Origin: Trichinella spiralis
Lineage: Eukaryota; Nematoda; Enoplea; Trichinellida; Trichinellidae
Assembly (NCBI GenBank): GCA_000181795.3
Contig: CM012953.1
Location: 17,939,741-18,003,740 of the forward strand
DNA length: 64,000 bases
Reading direction: 5' to 3'
Shown: positions 11,089-21,121 of the stretch, piece by piece
Numbering within the stretch: position 1 is the first letter of the stretch
Layout: each line of letters begins with the position of its first letter
Made by a program: the position numbers and the translations under genes
The notes under the pieces: generated by a model
What the model was told of the DNA's origin: nothing
The model's input: only the letters and a program-made list of their open reading frames with translations
Database searches by the model: none

Positions 11089-11277
11089 TGTAACGAAACA
11101 ACACTTTTATTCAGTAGGGAATAACTATATAAAGGTATAACAAACACGCATCGGGGTACACTCACGACAATAATGAACCCATTAACACGTCGACTCAACG
11201 TCGCTTTATGCAAAAACCTTAGCTCTCCTACTGTGTGTTATTGATGTTCAGGTTGTTGAGATCATAATCACATTACA
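11089..11277 (-). mobile_element. Gypsy B 5' LTR
   Basis: The 189-nt LTR has TG...CA ends: plus-strand start TGTAACG and end CATTACA, giving matched TGTAA/TTACA tips. It is homologous to 8908-9093. It interrupts the integrase of Gypsy A just after the LRLPVN stretch. The outer element does not resume beyond 8908, so a simple nested insertion with a target duplication cannot be shown. Confidence 0.72.
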
Positions 11278-12543
11278 ATAACATTCACTGGTAGTCTCAG
11301 CTCCCTCCCGAATATTATCCGGCAGGGTGTGGCACCAGTGGTGTGATGCACGCTGGAACGGTACGTGAGGAGTACCCGATCGAGATGGACATTCCAGTCC
11401 TCCGGCTGATCGATGGACACTTTCACCAGCATGTCCGTAAGTGTCCGGTTCATCCTTTCCACCAGGCCGTCAGACTGTGGGTGGTACGCTGTGTAAATGG
11501 CCGCTCCCTCGAGCATGCTCGTCCGCCTCTTCCACCAGATTATTGGTGCGTCCGTCGCTATTTGGCGATGGGCCGGTATTAACCGGCGCATTTCCTTTCC
11601 GTTCTGTCTCGCGCTTTCCTGATGGCATAGGGACAATCAAACGACAAACAATGAGTATATAGTTTATTAAACAATCAAAAGCAATTACCGACGACGATGA
11701 CAAACCGAAAACGCTTGTTTTGGCTCCTTGCGAACTCTACCGTACACACGTCAAGTGCCACTACCGTACTCCGCCTCTGATCTTCATGTCCAATTCTTCA
11801 TACGGTAACTTTAGCTTTCTTCCTCTTCGTTTTCTGCAGGAAAAATTTTCTCGGTCCATGTCCGCTACAGCTGTGCTCCTGGTCTTCGCTATGCCAAACA
11901 GCCGACACACCTCTGCTATCACATCAGCGTCGAAGTTACGGCCCTGGTCTGAGTGCAGCGTCTCTGGTGCTCCGTAACGGTAGAAAATGCCGTTCACCAG
12001 CGCCGTGGCCACCGTGACCGCCTCGGCATCAGGCAGTGGGAATGCGTCAGGCCACTTTGAAAAGTAATCGCACACCACCAAGATGTAGCGATTGCCGCTT
12101 CGAGTTTCTTCCAGTGGCCCCACCAAGTGTATCCCCACTCGCTGGAAGGGCTGGCCAACCGGGTGGATCTACATCAGGTCCTGCAGCCTTTTGATCGGTG
12201 CCGCAAGGGCGGCGCAGGTCTGGCACGCCCGACACCAGTCCTCTACGTCCTCCCGCTGCTGGGGCCAGTAAAACCGTTGGCGTACCCGCCCCAATGTCTT
12301 CGCCACTCCCAGGTGACCGCCCGTCGGATGGTTGTGGACAGCTCGCAGGACTTCCAGGATGTTTCTTCGGTGAGCCACCTGCTGCACCTTTTCTTCTTCC
12401 CTATCCGGTGCTTACCACGCACGACACAGGATTCCGTCCCGCAGCGTCAGCCGGTTCCGTTGTGACCAGAGGCTTCAGAACATGTGACTCCCCGCCGGTG
12501 GTTCTTGGGGCAAGTCCCTCTTCTCCAACCACTCCTGAATTTG
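11278..12543 (-). pseudogene. Gypsy A integrase
   Basis: Read leftward, 12387-12169 holds the zinc-binding H2C2 domain (HNHPTGGHLGVAKTLGRV, WCRACQTCAAL). Positions 12138-11870 hold the first half of the DDE core (GPLEETRSGNRYILVVCDYF, HSDQGRNFD). After a 378-nt insertion, 11491-11280 holds the rest (YHPQSDGLVERMNRTL, carrying the catalytic Glu). Removing the insertion and one target duplicate would place the two halves next to each other. The zinc domain and the core are in different frames near 12140-12170, so another small lesion is present. Confidence 0.85.
11492..11869 (-). mobile_element. Solo LTR inside Gypsy A integrase, TSD GCTG
   Basis: The 378-nt unit begins TGTAAATGG and ends CCGCTACA on the plus strand. 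It is flanked by exact 4-nt copies of GCTG at 11488-11491 and 11870-11873. On the minus strand it contains an AATAAA signal (near 11667), so it is oriented like its host. A 4-nt duplication fits a Gypsy-type integrase. No coding capacity belongs to it. Confidence 0.85.
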
Positions 12544-12890
12544 TCAGAGCTCCGGGTCAGCGTCCTGCCACTCCTGGATACGCCCGGTCGGTCCCAGTGT
12601 CATGGCCGCTTGCGCGTCTACGGTTGGATTCACGGCTCCACACTGCGTGCAGACTCGTCGGGACAGGGCATCAGCGTTCCGGTGTTGTCGCCCAGGCCGG
12701 TGGACAACTTGGAATTCGTACTCTGCCAGCCGCTCCACTCAGCAGGCTACTTGCCCTTCAGGTTCCCGGAAGTTCCTGAGCCACATCAATAATGCGTTGT
12801 GATCTGTGCGAGCTGTAAACTCTCTGCCGTACAGGTACGGCCGACAGTGACGCGTAGCCCAAAAGAGGGCTAGCATCTCCCGCCGACATT
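12544..12890 (-). pseudogene. Gypsy A RNase H
   Basis: On the minus strand, REMLALFWATRHCRPYLYGR and TDHNALLMWL (about 12890-12760), then EYEFQVVHRPGRQHRNADAL, are the standard C-terminal half of a Gypsy RNase H. Upstream it is fused in frame to a BEL/Pao reverse-transcriptase start at about 12890. The Gypsy RT palm-thumb region and the RNase H start were lost at this joint. Confidence 0.85.
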
Positions 12891-13137
12891 TCCGCTTTTC
12901 CGTGGTGCCCTGCTGGTACACCGCGTGGTGGGGCAGGTACCACGTTTTCCCCGGCGTGCTTGATGCCGGTGCTTCCTCAGCCCATCCGTTTTCAAAGTAC
13001 GACTGCATGACAGCCGTGTAGTCTTGATCCAGTCTGAAGTCTTTGCTTAGCCGTTTTTCCAGCGATCGGTATCGCTGAAATGCGGTGGTGTAATTGTTCA
13101 ACAAGTTGGCCATACCAGATTTCCACAGCAGTCCCAC
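12885..13137 (-). pseudogene. BEL/Pao C RT N-terminus, fused to Gypsy RNase H
   Basis: The frame starts LWKSGMANLLNNY and SLEKRLSKDF, continues through ENGWAEEAP and WYLPHHAVYQ (BEL/Pao RT entry) and stops being Pao at EKRKCR. The next residues REMLALF are Gypsy RNase H. The junction lies within a few bases of 12890, and the fused frame is open across it. The frame is the 5' end of what would be RT in the Pao element at 12890-15750. Confidence 0.82.
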
Positions 13138-13944
13138 CGAGTACCGATTTCCATCAAAGTATAGGGATTCCTTGAACGCCGCTCCATATCAGTCTGTCCG
13201 GACTCGGTGTCCGGAGGGAGGATGCCGATTGCTTCCAACTCCCAGAACTTCCGGAGGGCTGCGTTCAGACGATTGTCCGTTCTGATGCAGTGGACCCTGC
13301 ATTCCCGTTCCCTGGACAACGATGCCGCCGGACTGCAGATCACCCACCTGAGATGGGACTCCACGCTTACTGGATCATCATCTCCACCACGAATCACCTG
13401 CGTTCCAAGGAAGTGGAAATAGCTGTCCAATCCGATGATGACATGGACTGATGTCAGCTCTCCGACCTCCCTCGTCAGGTTCAGGTTCTGAAGATGAGGC
13501 CAATCCTTTTGTGATACTGTGTCTGCCAAAGATCTTCGCAGAGTATCGGGACTGTCATTGCTTCCAGTTCGTACTTTTCCTGGGCGCGCTCTCCGCTGAC
13601 CGAGCTGAGCCAAAATCGAACTGATCTCGACGCTTGGCAGTTGATTCTCGAGCCACCAACACCGCAAAAGGAAATCGAGTGAGTTTCGCCGCCAACTTGA
13701 GCTCGTCGACTACGTCTTGGCGCACCAGAGACCGCTCACCTCCGGTGTCGAACAAGCAGTTGACCAAGCGTTTCCGCCCGTGGGGACCGTGAGCTACAGC
13801 CTTGATCATCTGGAAACGACTCCAGCCGTGCTCAGTGGTGGCGATGTTCGCCTGAGCCTTCCTTGGTTCAACGGTCTTCCTCTCCTTGCCTGCCTTCGGT
13901 CCAGAGAGGTCAGAGTTGCACACCCCGGATCTGACCTGCCGCAT
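13098..13944 (-). pseudogene. BEL/Pao C aspartic protease region
   Basis: The 13944-13555 frame carries the retropepsin-type CLFDTGGERSLVR box (DTG), preceded by FQMIKAVAHGPHGRKR. After a frame change, 13667-13098 continues with VHVIIGLDSYFHFLG and HLRWVICSPA, then LRKFWELEAIGI, which leads into RT. The protease would mature Gag-Pol. A frameshift near 13560-13660 separates the two halves. Confidence 0.75.
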
Positions 13945-15149
13945 GCGGCAGGGTGACTCTTTCTATCCGGGCAGTTTCTTTTACTGTGCCCATGCTTCTG
14001 GCAGTAGAAACACCGACCAAACCATTGTGCCGCCTTCTTCTTCTCATGAGGCATTGGTCGTCCCAACTCTGAAGTCTCTGCCGCTCGTAGCGATTCTCCG
14101 CGCACGGCAAGCTGATCCGCAACGGCAATGCGGAGAAACGTCGCACCGTCGTGCCTTCGCCTGAGAGGGCTGCTTCGACGTTTGGCTTCGGGCTTTGTGG
14201 GCTTGGCGGGTTATAATCTATCTGACCGCGACTCTTCCAGGAGCTGGGCTTATTTTCCCATGAATTGCAGATATTCTGACAAGTTTTCTCATCCTACTTG
14301 ATCCGAACCGGTGTCGGAAGGCGATCAGGACTGACAGCAATCGTGATCTCAGCTGCGGACAGCTCACCTTCTCGTGGACCATCTTTCCTTGGATCCTTGC
14401 CGAGAGCAGTCAACGCGTCGACTGTCCGTCTCAGATAGTCGTATTGTGAGCTCAGACCCACGTCCTGTGGTGGCGCTTGCACGAGCTTCCTGATTTGATG
14501 CCGGATCACCTTGGCCGGTCGATCAAATTCCTCGCGCAGGCGATTCAACACCACCTCATAATCAGCATTGCGGCTAGATAAGCTGCTGATTACGATGCTG
14601 ATCCGATGCTTTGCCGGTTAAGCAGCCACGGAGGTAGGTCAGTTTCGCTGCGTTGGACAAGTCTTTTCGCTGATGTACGCGATAATCGAACTGGTCCCAA
14701 AACGCACGAAACTCCGTGTAGTCTCCACTGAACTTGAGCAGATCTCACCTCGGCAATCGTGCTGCAAGTTCATGGACAGAGGTCGCAGCCGTCACCATTT
14801 CAGGTCCTGATCTTGACGCATTTTCCTGGTCGTCCAGTCGTCCGGGTTGATCAGTCCCGTTCGACCGCATCAGAGCCAGCGCTCGGGCTTTGCGCTCTCT
14901 GAATCCTTTCCGATATTTTGACCAGTCATATTCCGCCATCATTCGTTCCTCCACTTCCAGGCTTAAATCTAATTCCACCTGAAGAGCGTCTGTCTCCCGG
15001 TAAAGTCTCCCAGTCATCGAAATCTGCTATTCAGTTTCCAAGACTTCCGCTGGTCCTACGCACAACTGATCGATCTCTTCGAAGAGCTGATTCAGGCGTT
15101 CCTTGCAGATGATCACCTTCTTCGATTTTTCTCTTGCTCTAGTCGACAT
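13945..15149 (-). pseudogene. BEL/Pao C gag
   Basis: Gag starts at an ATG at 15149 (MSTRAREKSKKVIICKERL) just inside the LTR and primer-binding site, but a stop comes after about 40 codons. Gag-like frames follow at 15017-14745 (coiled, Glu-rich, YDWSKYRKGFRERK) and 14554-14294 (LNRLREEFDRPAKVIRHQIR, DUF1759-like). A CCHC zinc knuckle, C-FY-C-QKHG-H-SKRN-C, lies near 14020-13970. Frames change between the pieces, so gag is broken. Confidence 0.75.
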
Positions 15150-15193
15150 TACTGCTGCAGTCGTGCTATCCAGAGGTCGCTCGCCTTCGATGA

Positions 15194-15211
15194 ATCCGGC
15201 TCAGAGGACCA
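15194..15211 (-). promoter_or_regulatory. BEL/Pao C primer-binding site
   Basis: Two bases inside the LTR end the minus strand reads TGGTCCTCTGAGCCGG. It starts with TGG, as expected for the complement of a tRNA 3' CCA tail. The tRNA species was not identified. Confidence 0.6.
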
Positions 15212-15213
15212 AA

Positions 15214-15750
15214 TGTTGGCGACACAATTATGCCAACTGGCAGTGGACTCTATTATTATTATTGATGTTCAGGCGCGCAGTTCAAATCCACTCACAGCAA
15301 AGCCGAAGAGTCTGTCGATACAAGGAAGACAATCACAAAGTTGATATTCAAACATTATTGTGATTCAGGACAAGACAAACTCGATTCCAACGAAATGATA
15401 GCCACAACGTCAAGATCGTAGATTCTTCTGCGATTCTCAAACTTCACTCCGATCACACGATCGCTCTTGCTTCGTCTTCAAGCTCGTCAACTATGAGTAC
15501 TGGTTGTTATACCATTAAGTCTGCTTCGTCCAAACCTTCATATAGGATCGACTTCGGTGATTCTCCATTGTTTTTACCGGGTTCAGTGGGTCAGTACAGT
15601 CAGAACACCGACCCATACACCCCCAAACGAACCCGCACACGATAAGATTTGTAAGATCATATTGTGTTGACTAGTGGAGAAATGCCGTTTCAAAATTGCC
15701 GCACTGTTGACCTGCAGATACTGGGATTACCGTACCTCCCGTTTCCAACA
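15214..15750 (-). mobile_element. BEL/Pao C 5' LTR, inserted in Gypsy A RT
   Basis: The 537-nt LTR has perfect 6-nt inverted tips (TGTTGG at 15214, CCAACA at 15750). On the right it abuts the Gypsy A reverse transcriptase at KPFGL, marking the insertion point. On the left come the primer-binding site and gag. The matching 3' LTR was removed with the rest of the Pao pol, so no target duplication can be checked. Confidence 0.8.
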
Positions 15751-16780
15751 GGCCGAATGGCTTGACCATGAACATCGGCGTGGAGAAGGCCGTCTTCTCC
15801 CGGTCAGGTTCGGCTACTTCAACCTGCCAGTACCCTGAAGCCAGGTCCAGAGTGCTGAACCACTGGGATCCTGCCAGCGCATCCAACGTGTCGTCAATGC
15901 GCGGGGTCACGGTGTTCAGCCTGCGGTAATCAACGCAGAACCGGGGTGAACCGTCCTTCTTTCGCACCAGTACAACCGGTTGCGGATGCGGGCTCGATGA
16001 CGCCGGATTCCAGCATCTATCCCAGCAAGCGCTCCATAACAGAACGCTGGGCCAATGGGAGGCGGCGCGGCGGTTGCTTTATGGGCTGAGCTTCACCCGT
16101 TTCGATGCGATGTGTGACTAGGCTGGTACGCCACTGGTCATCGTTCCGCGATATGGCTAAACTATGCTGGCGCAGTATGCTCTCCAAGGTCTGTTTCCCT
16201 GTTGCCGAGCACTCTGCTGCGTCAGCATGTGCGTGGAACAGCTGCCTGCGGCTTTCGCTGGCTTACACGTGGTCACCTGCCCTGTTCTTCCTGGGGCACG
16301 CCGGTGCCCATGCACCCGATGCTGGACGGGGCGTCACTGCTGCCTCTCGCTGGAACTTTACTCTCGTCCCGTCTCTCAGGACCATGTAGCGAGACGTGAA
16401 GTCCATGCTCCGCACCATGGTGTCCAGGAAATTTGTGCCCAGGATACCCGGGACAAGCAACTTCTCCACCACCACAACCAGGTGCAGTTGAACGACCCCC
16501 AGCCGAAGGTCGCCATCTTCCGTCAGTCGCCCAGTTGTATTGGACTGGCAGCTCCCCGCAACTTCTGGCATGAGGTGGCCTTATCCCACACCCGCTTGGA
16601 GATTACTGAGACCACTGCACTACCGTATTCGATCCCGACATGCACGTTCTCTAACGTCGACGACAGTATTCGCATTTCCGACGTTCACATTCTCCCCTTT
16701 TTTCGTTCTCCCATCACTGAACATGCTGGCTCCAGCACCAGCAGCTTGGCGAAGTGCCTGGTGACATTAGTTGAGGTCCG
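15751..16780 (-). pseudogene. Gypsy A protease and reverse transcriptase start
   Basis: Positions 15967-15751 on the minus strand read [17 protein letters not shown] and [12 protein letters not shown], the fingers/palm start of a Gypsy RT. Upstream, after a one-base frame change, [12 protein letters not shown] leads into it. Positions 16571-16263 contain ILGTNFLDTMV, like the C-terminal part of Gypsy retropepsins. The border with the neighbouring BEL/Pao piece is near 16780 and not sharp. Confidence 0.72.
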
Positions 16781-17595
16781 AAGCCGTACCACTCAGGCCA
16801 CGCCGTCGCTGTTCTGACGCAATGCTCTAGAAGGAGCGAAAGTTGACGGTCTATGGTCGCCGACCTGCCCCGCCGGGCTATGAAACACCGGAGAGCTTAC
16901 AGTAAACCGACCGTCGACATCTCCGGGACGAGATCCAAGTGTACTGCACGCACGTGATTGGACACACATACTTCGGTGCTGTGGCCTTCTTCGTCACCCT
17001 CACGAATAAGAATGGGGGGGGGGGAAGCGGCGAAATCCATATGCAGCGCGGTCAGGCGCTCGGTTAATTCGCACCATTTGTAATATAGAGAGTTTATTAT
17101 AAACAACGGAGTACAAGAGAATGCAAAGACAAACAAGACGGGACGCGCACGCCGTATCACTGACCGCAAAACCACACAATGCCGCTACTCCGCTCCGCTG
17201 ACCTTCCTCCCCTCGTTACCGCCGGTTGTCCTACAAAACGGTGAACGTGATACGCAGGTACAATTTCACGGTCGGCGTCACACATGCCAACGTGCGCAAA
17301 CGCGGGCGCTGGAGTCGTCCGATCTTCAGGCAGAGCGGCCTCAGCTGTCAGAGACGGCTCTGAGCACCCACACAACCATTCGCTCTCAGCGCGTCGATCT
17401 CTCGCCGGAAACCTTGCCTCTGGGCAATCCGCACCCAGACCTGCACCGCTGCGTCCAACTCCCCAGCCGTCAGGGGTCCGCTCCCGCGATCTCCAGCGGT
17501 GGAGCGGCAGTTCCTCACAAAGCGCAGGCAAAGGGCGCTGATGTGGAGCAGCCCCTCTCGATGTCGTTGAACCTTCCCAACAACTCAATGTTCCC
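16781..17595 (-). pseudogene. BEL/Pao D integrase, interrupted by a solo LTR
   Basis: On the minus strand, ELDAAVQVWVRIAQRQGF (pre-integrase) is followed by EDRTTPAPAFAHVGM, ending at 17287. After a 241-nt inserted LTR the core resumes at HMDFAASP and NHVRAVHLDLVPEMSTVGLL. An in-frame TAA follows, and then frame-shifted residues equivalent to ATIQTDNFRSF of the copy at 1-2770. The zinc-binding H2C2 part is missing between the first two blocks. Confidence 0.78.
17042..17282 (-). mobile_element. Solo LTR in BEL/Pao D integrase
   Basis: The 241-nt unit starts TGCAGCGCGG and ends GGCGTCACA on the plus strand (TG...CA). Its flanks are cata (17038-17041) and catg (17283-17286), a 4-nt target duplication with one mismatch. 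It contains an AATAAA signal on the minus strand near 17098. A run of about ten G lies just outside, near 17014-17023. Confidence 0.7.
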
Positions 17596-17796
17596 AAATT
17601 TCCGCAGGGTGGTGTCGTCGGGGTCTTCGCCTTTCATCAGGAAGACCCTGGCTTCTGAGGATCGTCTTAGGTCAGTCCCTCCGCAGACGATCCAACCAAG
17701 GCGGGTCGCCACGGCCACAGACCCGCTGCTGTCTGTTCTAATGCGACCAGTCACGAAATCATAACAGTAGTCGATTCTGATCAGGACATCGACCAC
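17590..17796 (-). pseudogene. BEL/Pao D protease fragment
   Basis: MVDVLIRIDYCYDFVTGRI and RLGWIVCGG match the C-terminal half of Pao proteases, and LRKFGNIELLG is the link to RT. The frame then jumps straight into pre-integrase sequence, so RT and RNase H are deleted. Confidence 0.7.
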
Positions 17797-18080
17797 TAGC
17801 GGCGTTCATCCCCGTGCGGGAGCAACATGGGATGCTTCGTTTCAACTAGCAAGTTGACGCGACGCAATCGACCTTCAACCGTTAGGATTCCTCTCTCATC
17901 AAGAGATCCTTCGACTCTTTCTTCCTGAGGCTCCCCATGTAGGTCTTGCCATATGCGTCGCGCTTGGATTTACTGAATCCATACCGCCTCTGCTTCTTCG
18001 ATCTCCGTGTCATCCTTCGTAACTCTACGGGTAACCGTGCATTATTGATGAAGCGCATGCAGAAGGCGAGTGGCAACTTC
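17797..18080 (-). pseudogene. BEL/Pao pre-integrase fragment
   Basis: The minus strand reads AEAVWIQ, a stop, then QARRIWQDLHGEPQEER and ERGILTVEGRLRRVNLL, ending KHPMLLP. This is the helix plus the start of the zinc domain of a Pao integrase. It lies upstream of a protease piece, the reverse of normal order, so at least two broken copies are joined here. Confidence 0.65.
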
Positions 18081-18117
18081 GAGTGGGATCAATGATCATT
18101 ATTCTAGTACCAATTTC

Positions 18118-18718
18118 CTCACCGCGGTGTATGGCCGGTCGAAGCGTTCCTTCAGCCTCTGCACTGCCACCTCGTAGTCGGCATTCGAGGAGGACAGGCT
18201 GATGATCGATCTCAATGCATCACATGTTAGGCATCCACGCAGGTACGTCAGCTTGGCTCCGTCTGAGAGGTCCGTCCTCTTGTGGATGCTGTCAGCAAAC
18301 CGGTCCCAGAATCCCCGAAATTCAGTGACGTCACCCCGAACTTAGGAAGCTCGAGGAACGGCAATCTGACGTTCTTCTCACCTTCAATGGCCTTCGTATT
18401 CTGGGAACCTGCTGCCTCCACCTTTCCTGCGCTTAACAGGGTTCGCGCACGGACCGTGATGCCACGGAAGCCCTTGCGGTACTCTGCCCACTCGGCCATC
18501 GCGGTTTTCACTTCTTCTCCGTCCAGACCAGCTTCGTACTCTTCCTGAAGAAGGTCAACTCGACGATACATTTCTTCCGTCACGACAAGCTGAGCTTCCA
18601 TCATGCCCGTTGCAGCATTGTCGGCGCACAGTTGTTCCAGCTCTTCCGTGAAGAACTGCAATCGTCTCTTCAACGTGATCAGATTCCGCGGGGGAACTAA
18701 AGAACCCGCTCTTGGCAT
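18118..18718 (-). pseudogene. BEL/Pao gag N-terminal region
   Basis: The frame begins at an ATG at 18718 (MPRAGSLVPPRNLITLKRRL), has a helical Glu-rich stretch and reaches LPFLELPKF. A frameshift near 18335 then gives the DUF1759-like part in another frame (EFRGFWDRF, KLTYLRGCL, QRLKERFDRPY). It is the structural Gag start of a Pao element. Confidence 0.72.
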
Positions 18719-18797
18719 TGTTGACCACTACCACAATCTATCCGCAGATCGCAGGTTCAGTAGAATTGCAATCTCTTGAAATCTAACTTTCACAATC

Positions 18798-19840
18798 CGA
18801 CTCAGAGGACTACTACAACTTGCCACAGCAGCTGGATGATTATCTTCGCCCTCACCGTGTATGGCGCCAGGCAACCCAACCGATCGAAGACTGAGACCAC
18901 TGCAATCAGCACGCCTCTCTTCGTGTCCAGGACCTCGGCCACCACCATTTCCGGTGGTCGGAAGGTCGGCACGTCTACTTCCCTCTGCCAAAGGTTCCCC
19001 AGTGTCTTCCAGAGCCGAACTCTGTCGCTGGGCTCCTGATCCTTTTTGCAGGAACTTCCTTCACAACGTCCGGCGAATTGCTCGCCCACTTGGTGAGGTG
19101 GAATCCTCCCTTGCCCAAGAGTCTGGTCGCTTCTCTAGCCATTCTCTTCGCATCTGAGATGCTGTCGCAACTTACGACCAGGTCGTCCACGTACATATTG
19201 GGAAGGATGTCGCTATGTGCCTCAGTGTATTCGGTTGATGCTTTTCCGTCTGCAAGCGGATCATCTGCATTGCCAGGTAAGGTGAGCAGGTTAGGCTGAA
19301 ACAGACTCAGGTTAGCCTGTTTGCCTTCAGGGGCTCATCCTTCCCAGGTTCTTTCCACAAGAACCTGCAGACATCTCTGTCCGCTTCGTGAAGAGCCACT
19401 TGCATGTACATTTTCTGGATGTGTGCTTGCAAGTCAATCCTGTACCGCCTGAAGCGAATCAGGATCCCCAACAGATCCGCCTGATGCTTCGCTCCAGAAT
19501 CCAACAGGTCGTTCAGGGCGATGTCCCGGAACCGCGCAGACCCGTCGAAGACAACTCGGCACTTTACTTTGCCCGTGCTACCCATCTGATACACGGCATG
19601 ATGCGGCAGGTACCATGTGCGTCCCAATGGTCCTGCATCCGGAGCTTCCTCCGCCCAATCCTTGTCCAAATAGGACTGAATGACCGCGGAATACTTCACT
19701 AGTCGTTTATATTTAGATCATGATTTAGCTTCCTCTGAACCGAACTGAGCAGCTTCTGAGCGAGCTGGTAGTTGTTCGCCAGAATGCTGTCGGCCTTCTT
19801 CCAAAGAAGGCGAACTAGTTCCGCTAAAGTTCCAGAGTAG
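18798..19840 (-). pseudogene. BEL/Pao reverse transcriptase fragment
   Basis: Read leftward: RLLWKKADSILANNY and LLSSVQRKL (about 19820-19730), YSAVIQSYLDKDWAEEAP, WYLPHHAVYQ, KCRVVFDGSARF, the HIQKMYMQVAL palm motif and the catalytic YVDDL at about 19194-19180. CLAPYTVRAKI follows after a frame change. The frames break near 19720, 19300 and 19090. RNase H and integrase are absent, and a separate gag start abuts it on the left. Confidence 0.82.
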
Positions 19841-19844
19841 TTTC

Positions 19845-20125
19845 TTCTTGAGTTTAATCGTCATATTTGTCAACATCTCTTTCATCACAGTTTCAAGTTC
19901 ATTCACATTCACAAGTTCACCACAAACGTCTGTTAACTCGACTTTCATAAGATCATGCTCATCGACAGTGATGTTCCCATCTTCATTAGGTGGCAGTTAA
20001 CAAATTTCAACATTCATTTGGTCCAAGGGAGAAAGCGTTTCTATGAAATTCCACAGCACTTTCCAATGAACCTCTTCTCCATTTTCAAAATACGCGTATT
20101 CAGTAACAGTGGAGGACAAGAGAAT
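19845..20125 (-). pseudogene. Unidentified coding-like remnant
   Basis: One minus-strand frame stays open over roughly 90 codons with a single TAA in the middle. It reads GEEVHWKVLWNFIETLSP, the stop, then EDGNITVDEHDLMKVELTD and VNELETVMKEMLTNM. It has protein-like composition but matches no family I recognise. It may be a fragment of a host gene or an unassigned gag/env-side piece fused to the Pao RT. Confidence 0.3.
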
Positions 20126-20439
20126 GGCAGTACTTCAGTGGAATACCTTATGGCTTGATGTCAGCTGCTCAAAATCAATTGTACATGTCAGCAGATTTGA
20201 ACTAGGCGGCATCTGTTATGCAATAGGAAAGGAAAAACAACACATGTGACTGTTTTTCTGCTTTTACCAGAATCCACCGAACAAGCATAAGGTAATTTCT
20301 GTTGAAGTTTTGACGTTATTTTCAGTGTATCACATAAATTCAGAGTTCAGCTTTAGTAGTTGAAACCAAACAGAAGTTCTGATATCCCAAATGCGAAGAT
20401 TTGCATCGCGTCGAAAGATGTATAAAATACCTAGCAATG
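20126..20439. other. AT-rich spacer
   Basis: No gene, LTR end or repeat recognised here. Confidence 0.4.
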
Positions 20440-20830
20440 ATCACCTCAGATCGTTGGAAGACTGCGAAACAGCACGGTCTATGTTTCCGTTGCCTAATGC
20501 AAAATCATAGAGGCGTCGATTGTCATAAGAATGATTAATCGAGATGTCATCCTTCATTAAAGGACGGTCATTGTGACAGACAAAATGGTAGTGAGTCTAC
20601 TCCTATAGAAAAGGATGAAAAGACTGTGGAAGCTCTGAAAGAAGTTCAGGTCGGACTCATGAAGACTGAAAACCATAGTCGAACACTGTTGAAGACGGCT
20701 AAGACGTGGCTTATCGAAGTCACATTCAAGTGATGTGTCTTTTGGAGCCAGGATCACAAAGATCTTTTCTAAAGAAGTCTATAGTTAATTGTCTTCAACT
20801 AAAAGGTATGTTCCAAAATTGTTATGGTTT
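20440..20830 (+). pseudogene. BEL/Pao gag zinc-knuckle and protease fragment
   Basis: A plus-strand frame reads SDRWKTAKQHGLCFRCLMQN and HRGVDCHKN, a CCHC knuckle of the Pao GLCFRCL type. After a stop and frame changes, LLEPGSQRSFLKKSIVNCL matches the Pao protease active-site stretch, but with Glu where Asp is expected. It is the opposite strand from the elements at its left and ends near 20830. Confidence 0.65.
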
Positions 20831-21026
20831 CAGAGAGCAGAAGAGTAAACCTCTGCACGTTCGAACTGTGTGAGTAGAACTAAAGGGCATCAATAGTGAT
20901 TCATCTACAAGAATTATCAGTGCGATGAGTGTCCGTAAAATTTGTAAATAAAAATAAATCCCGCTCAGAATAAGAAACTTGAGCATCCTTACAAAAAATG
21001 GTTTCTTTTCGACAACAATGGAACTC

Positions 21027-21121
21027 AGCGGTTCAAAAGGAGTCGACTGCGGGTTAATTATACACTCCACTTAAACTCGATTATAGCTATCGAGCAGGAA
21101 AGAATACATCGGCCCAGAACA
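21027..21121 (+). mobile_element. LTR 3' end remnant, BEL/Pao E family
   Basis: The 95 nt starting 'gaactcagcggttcaaaagg' and ending 'cggcccagaaca' match the 3' end of the LTR at 33395-33831. It is probably the 3' LTR tail of the element whose gag/protease remnant lies at 20440-20830. The rest of the LTR was not recognised. Confidence 0.65.
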
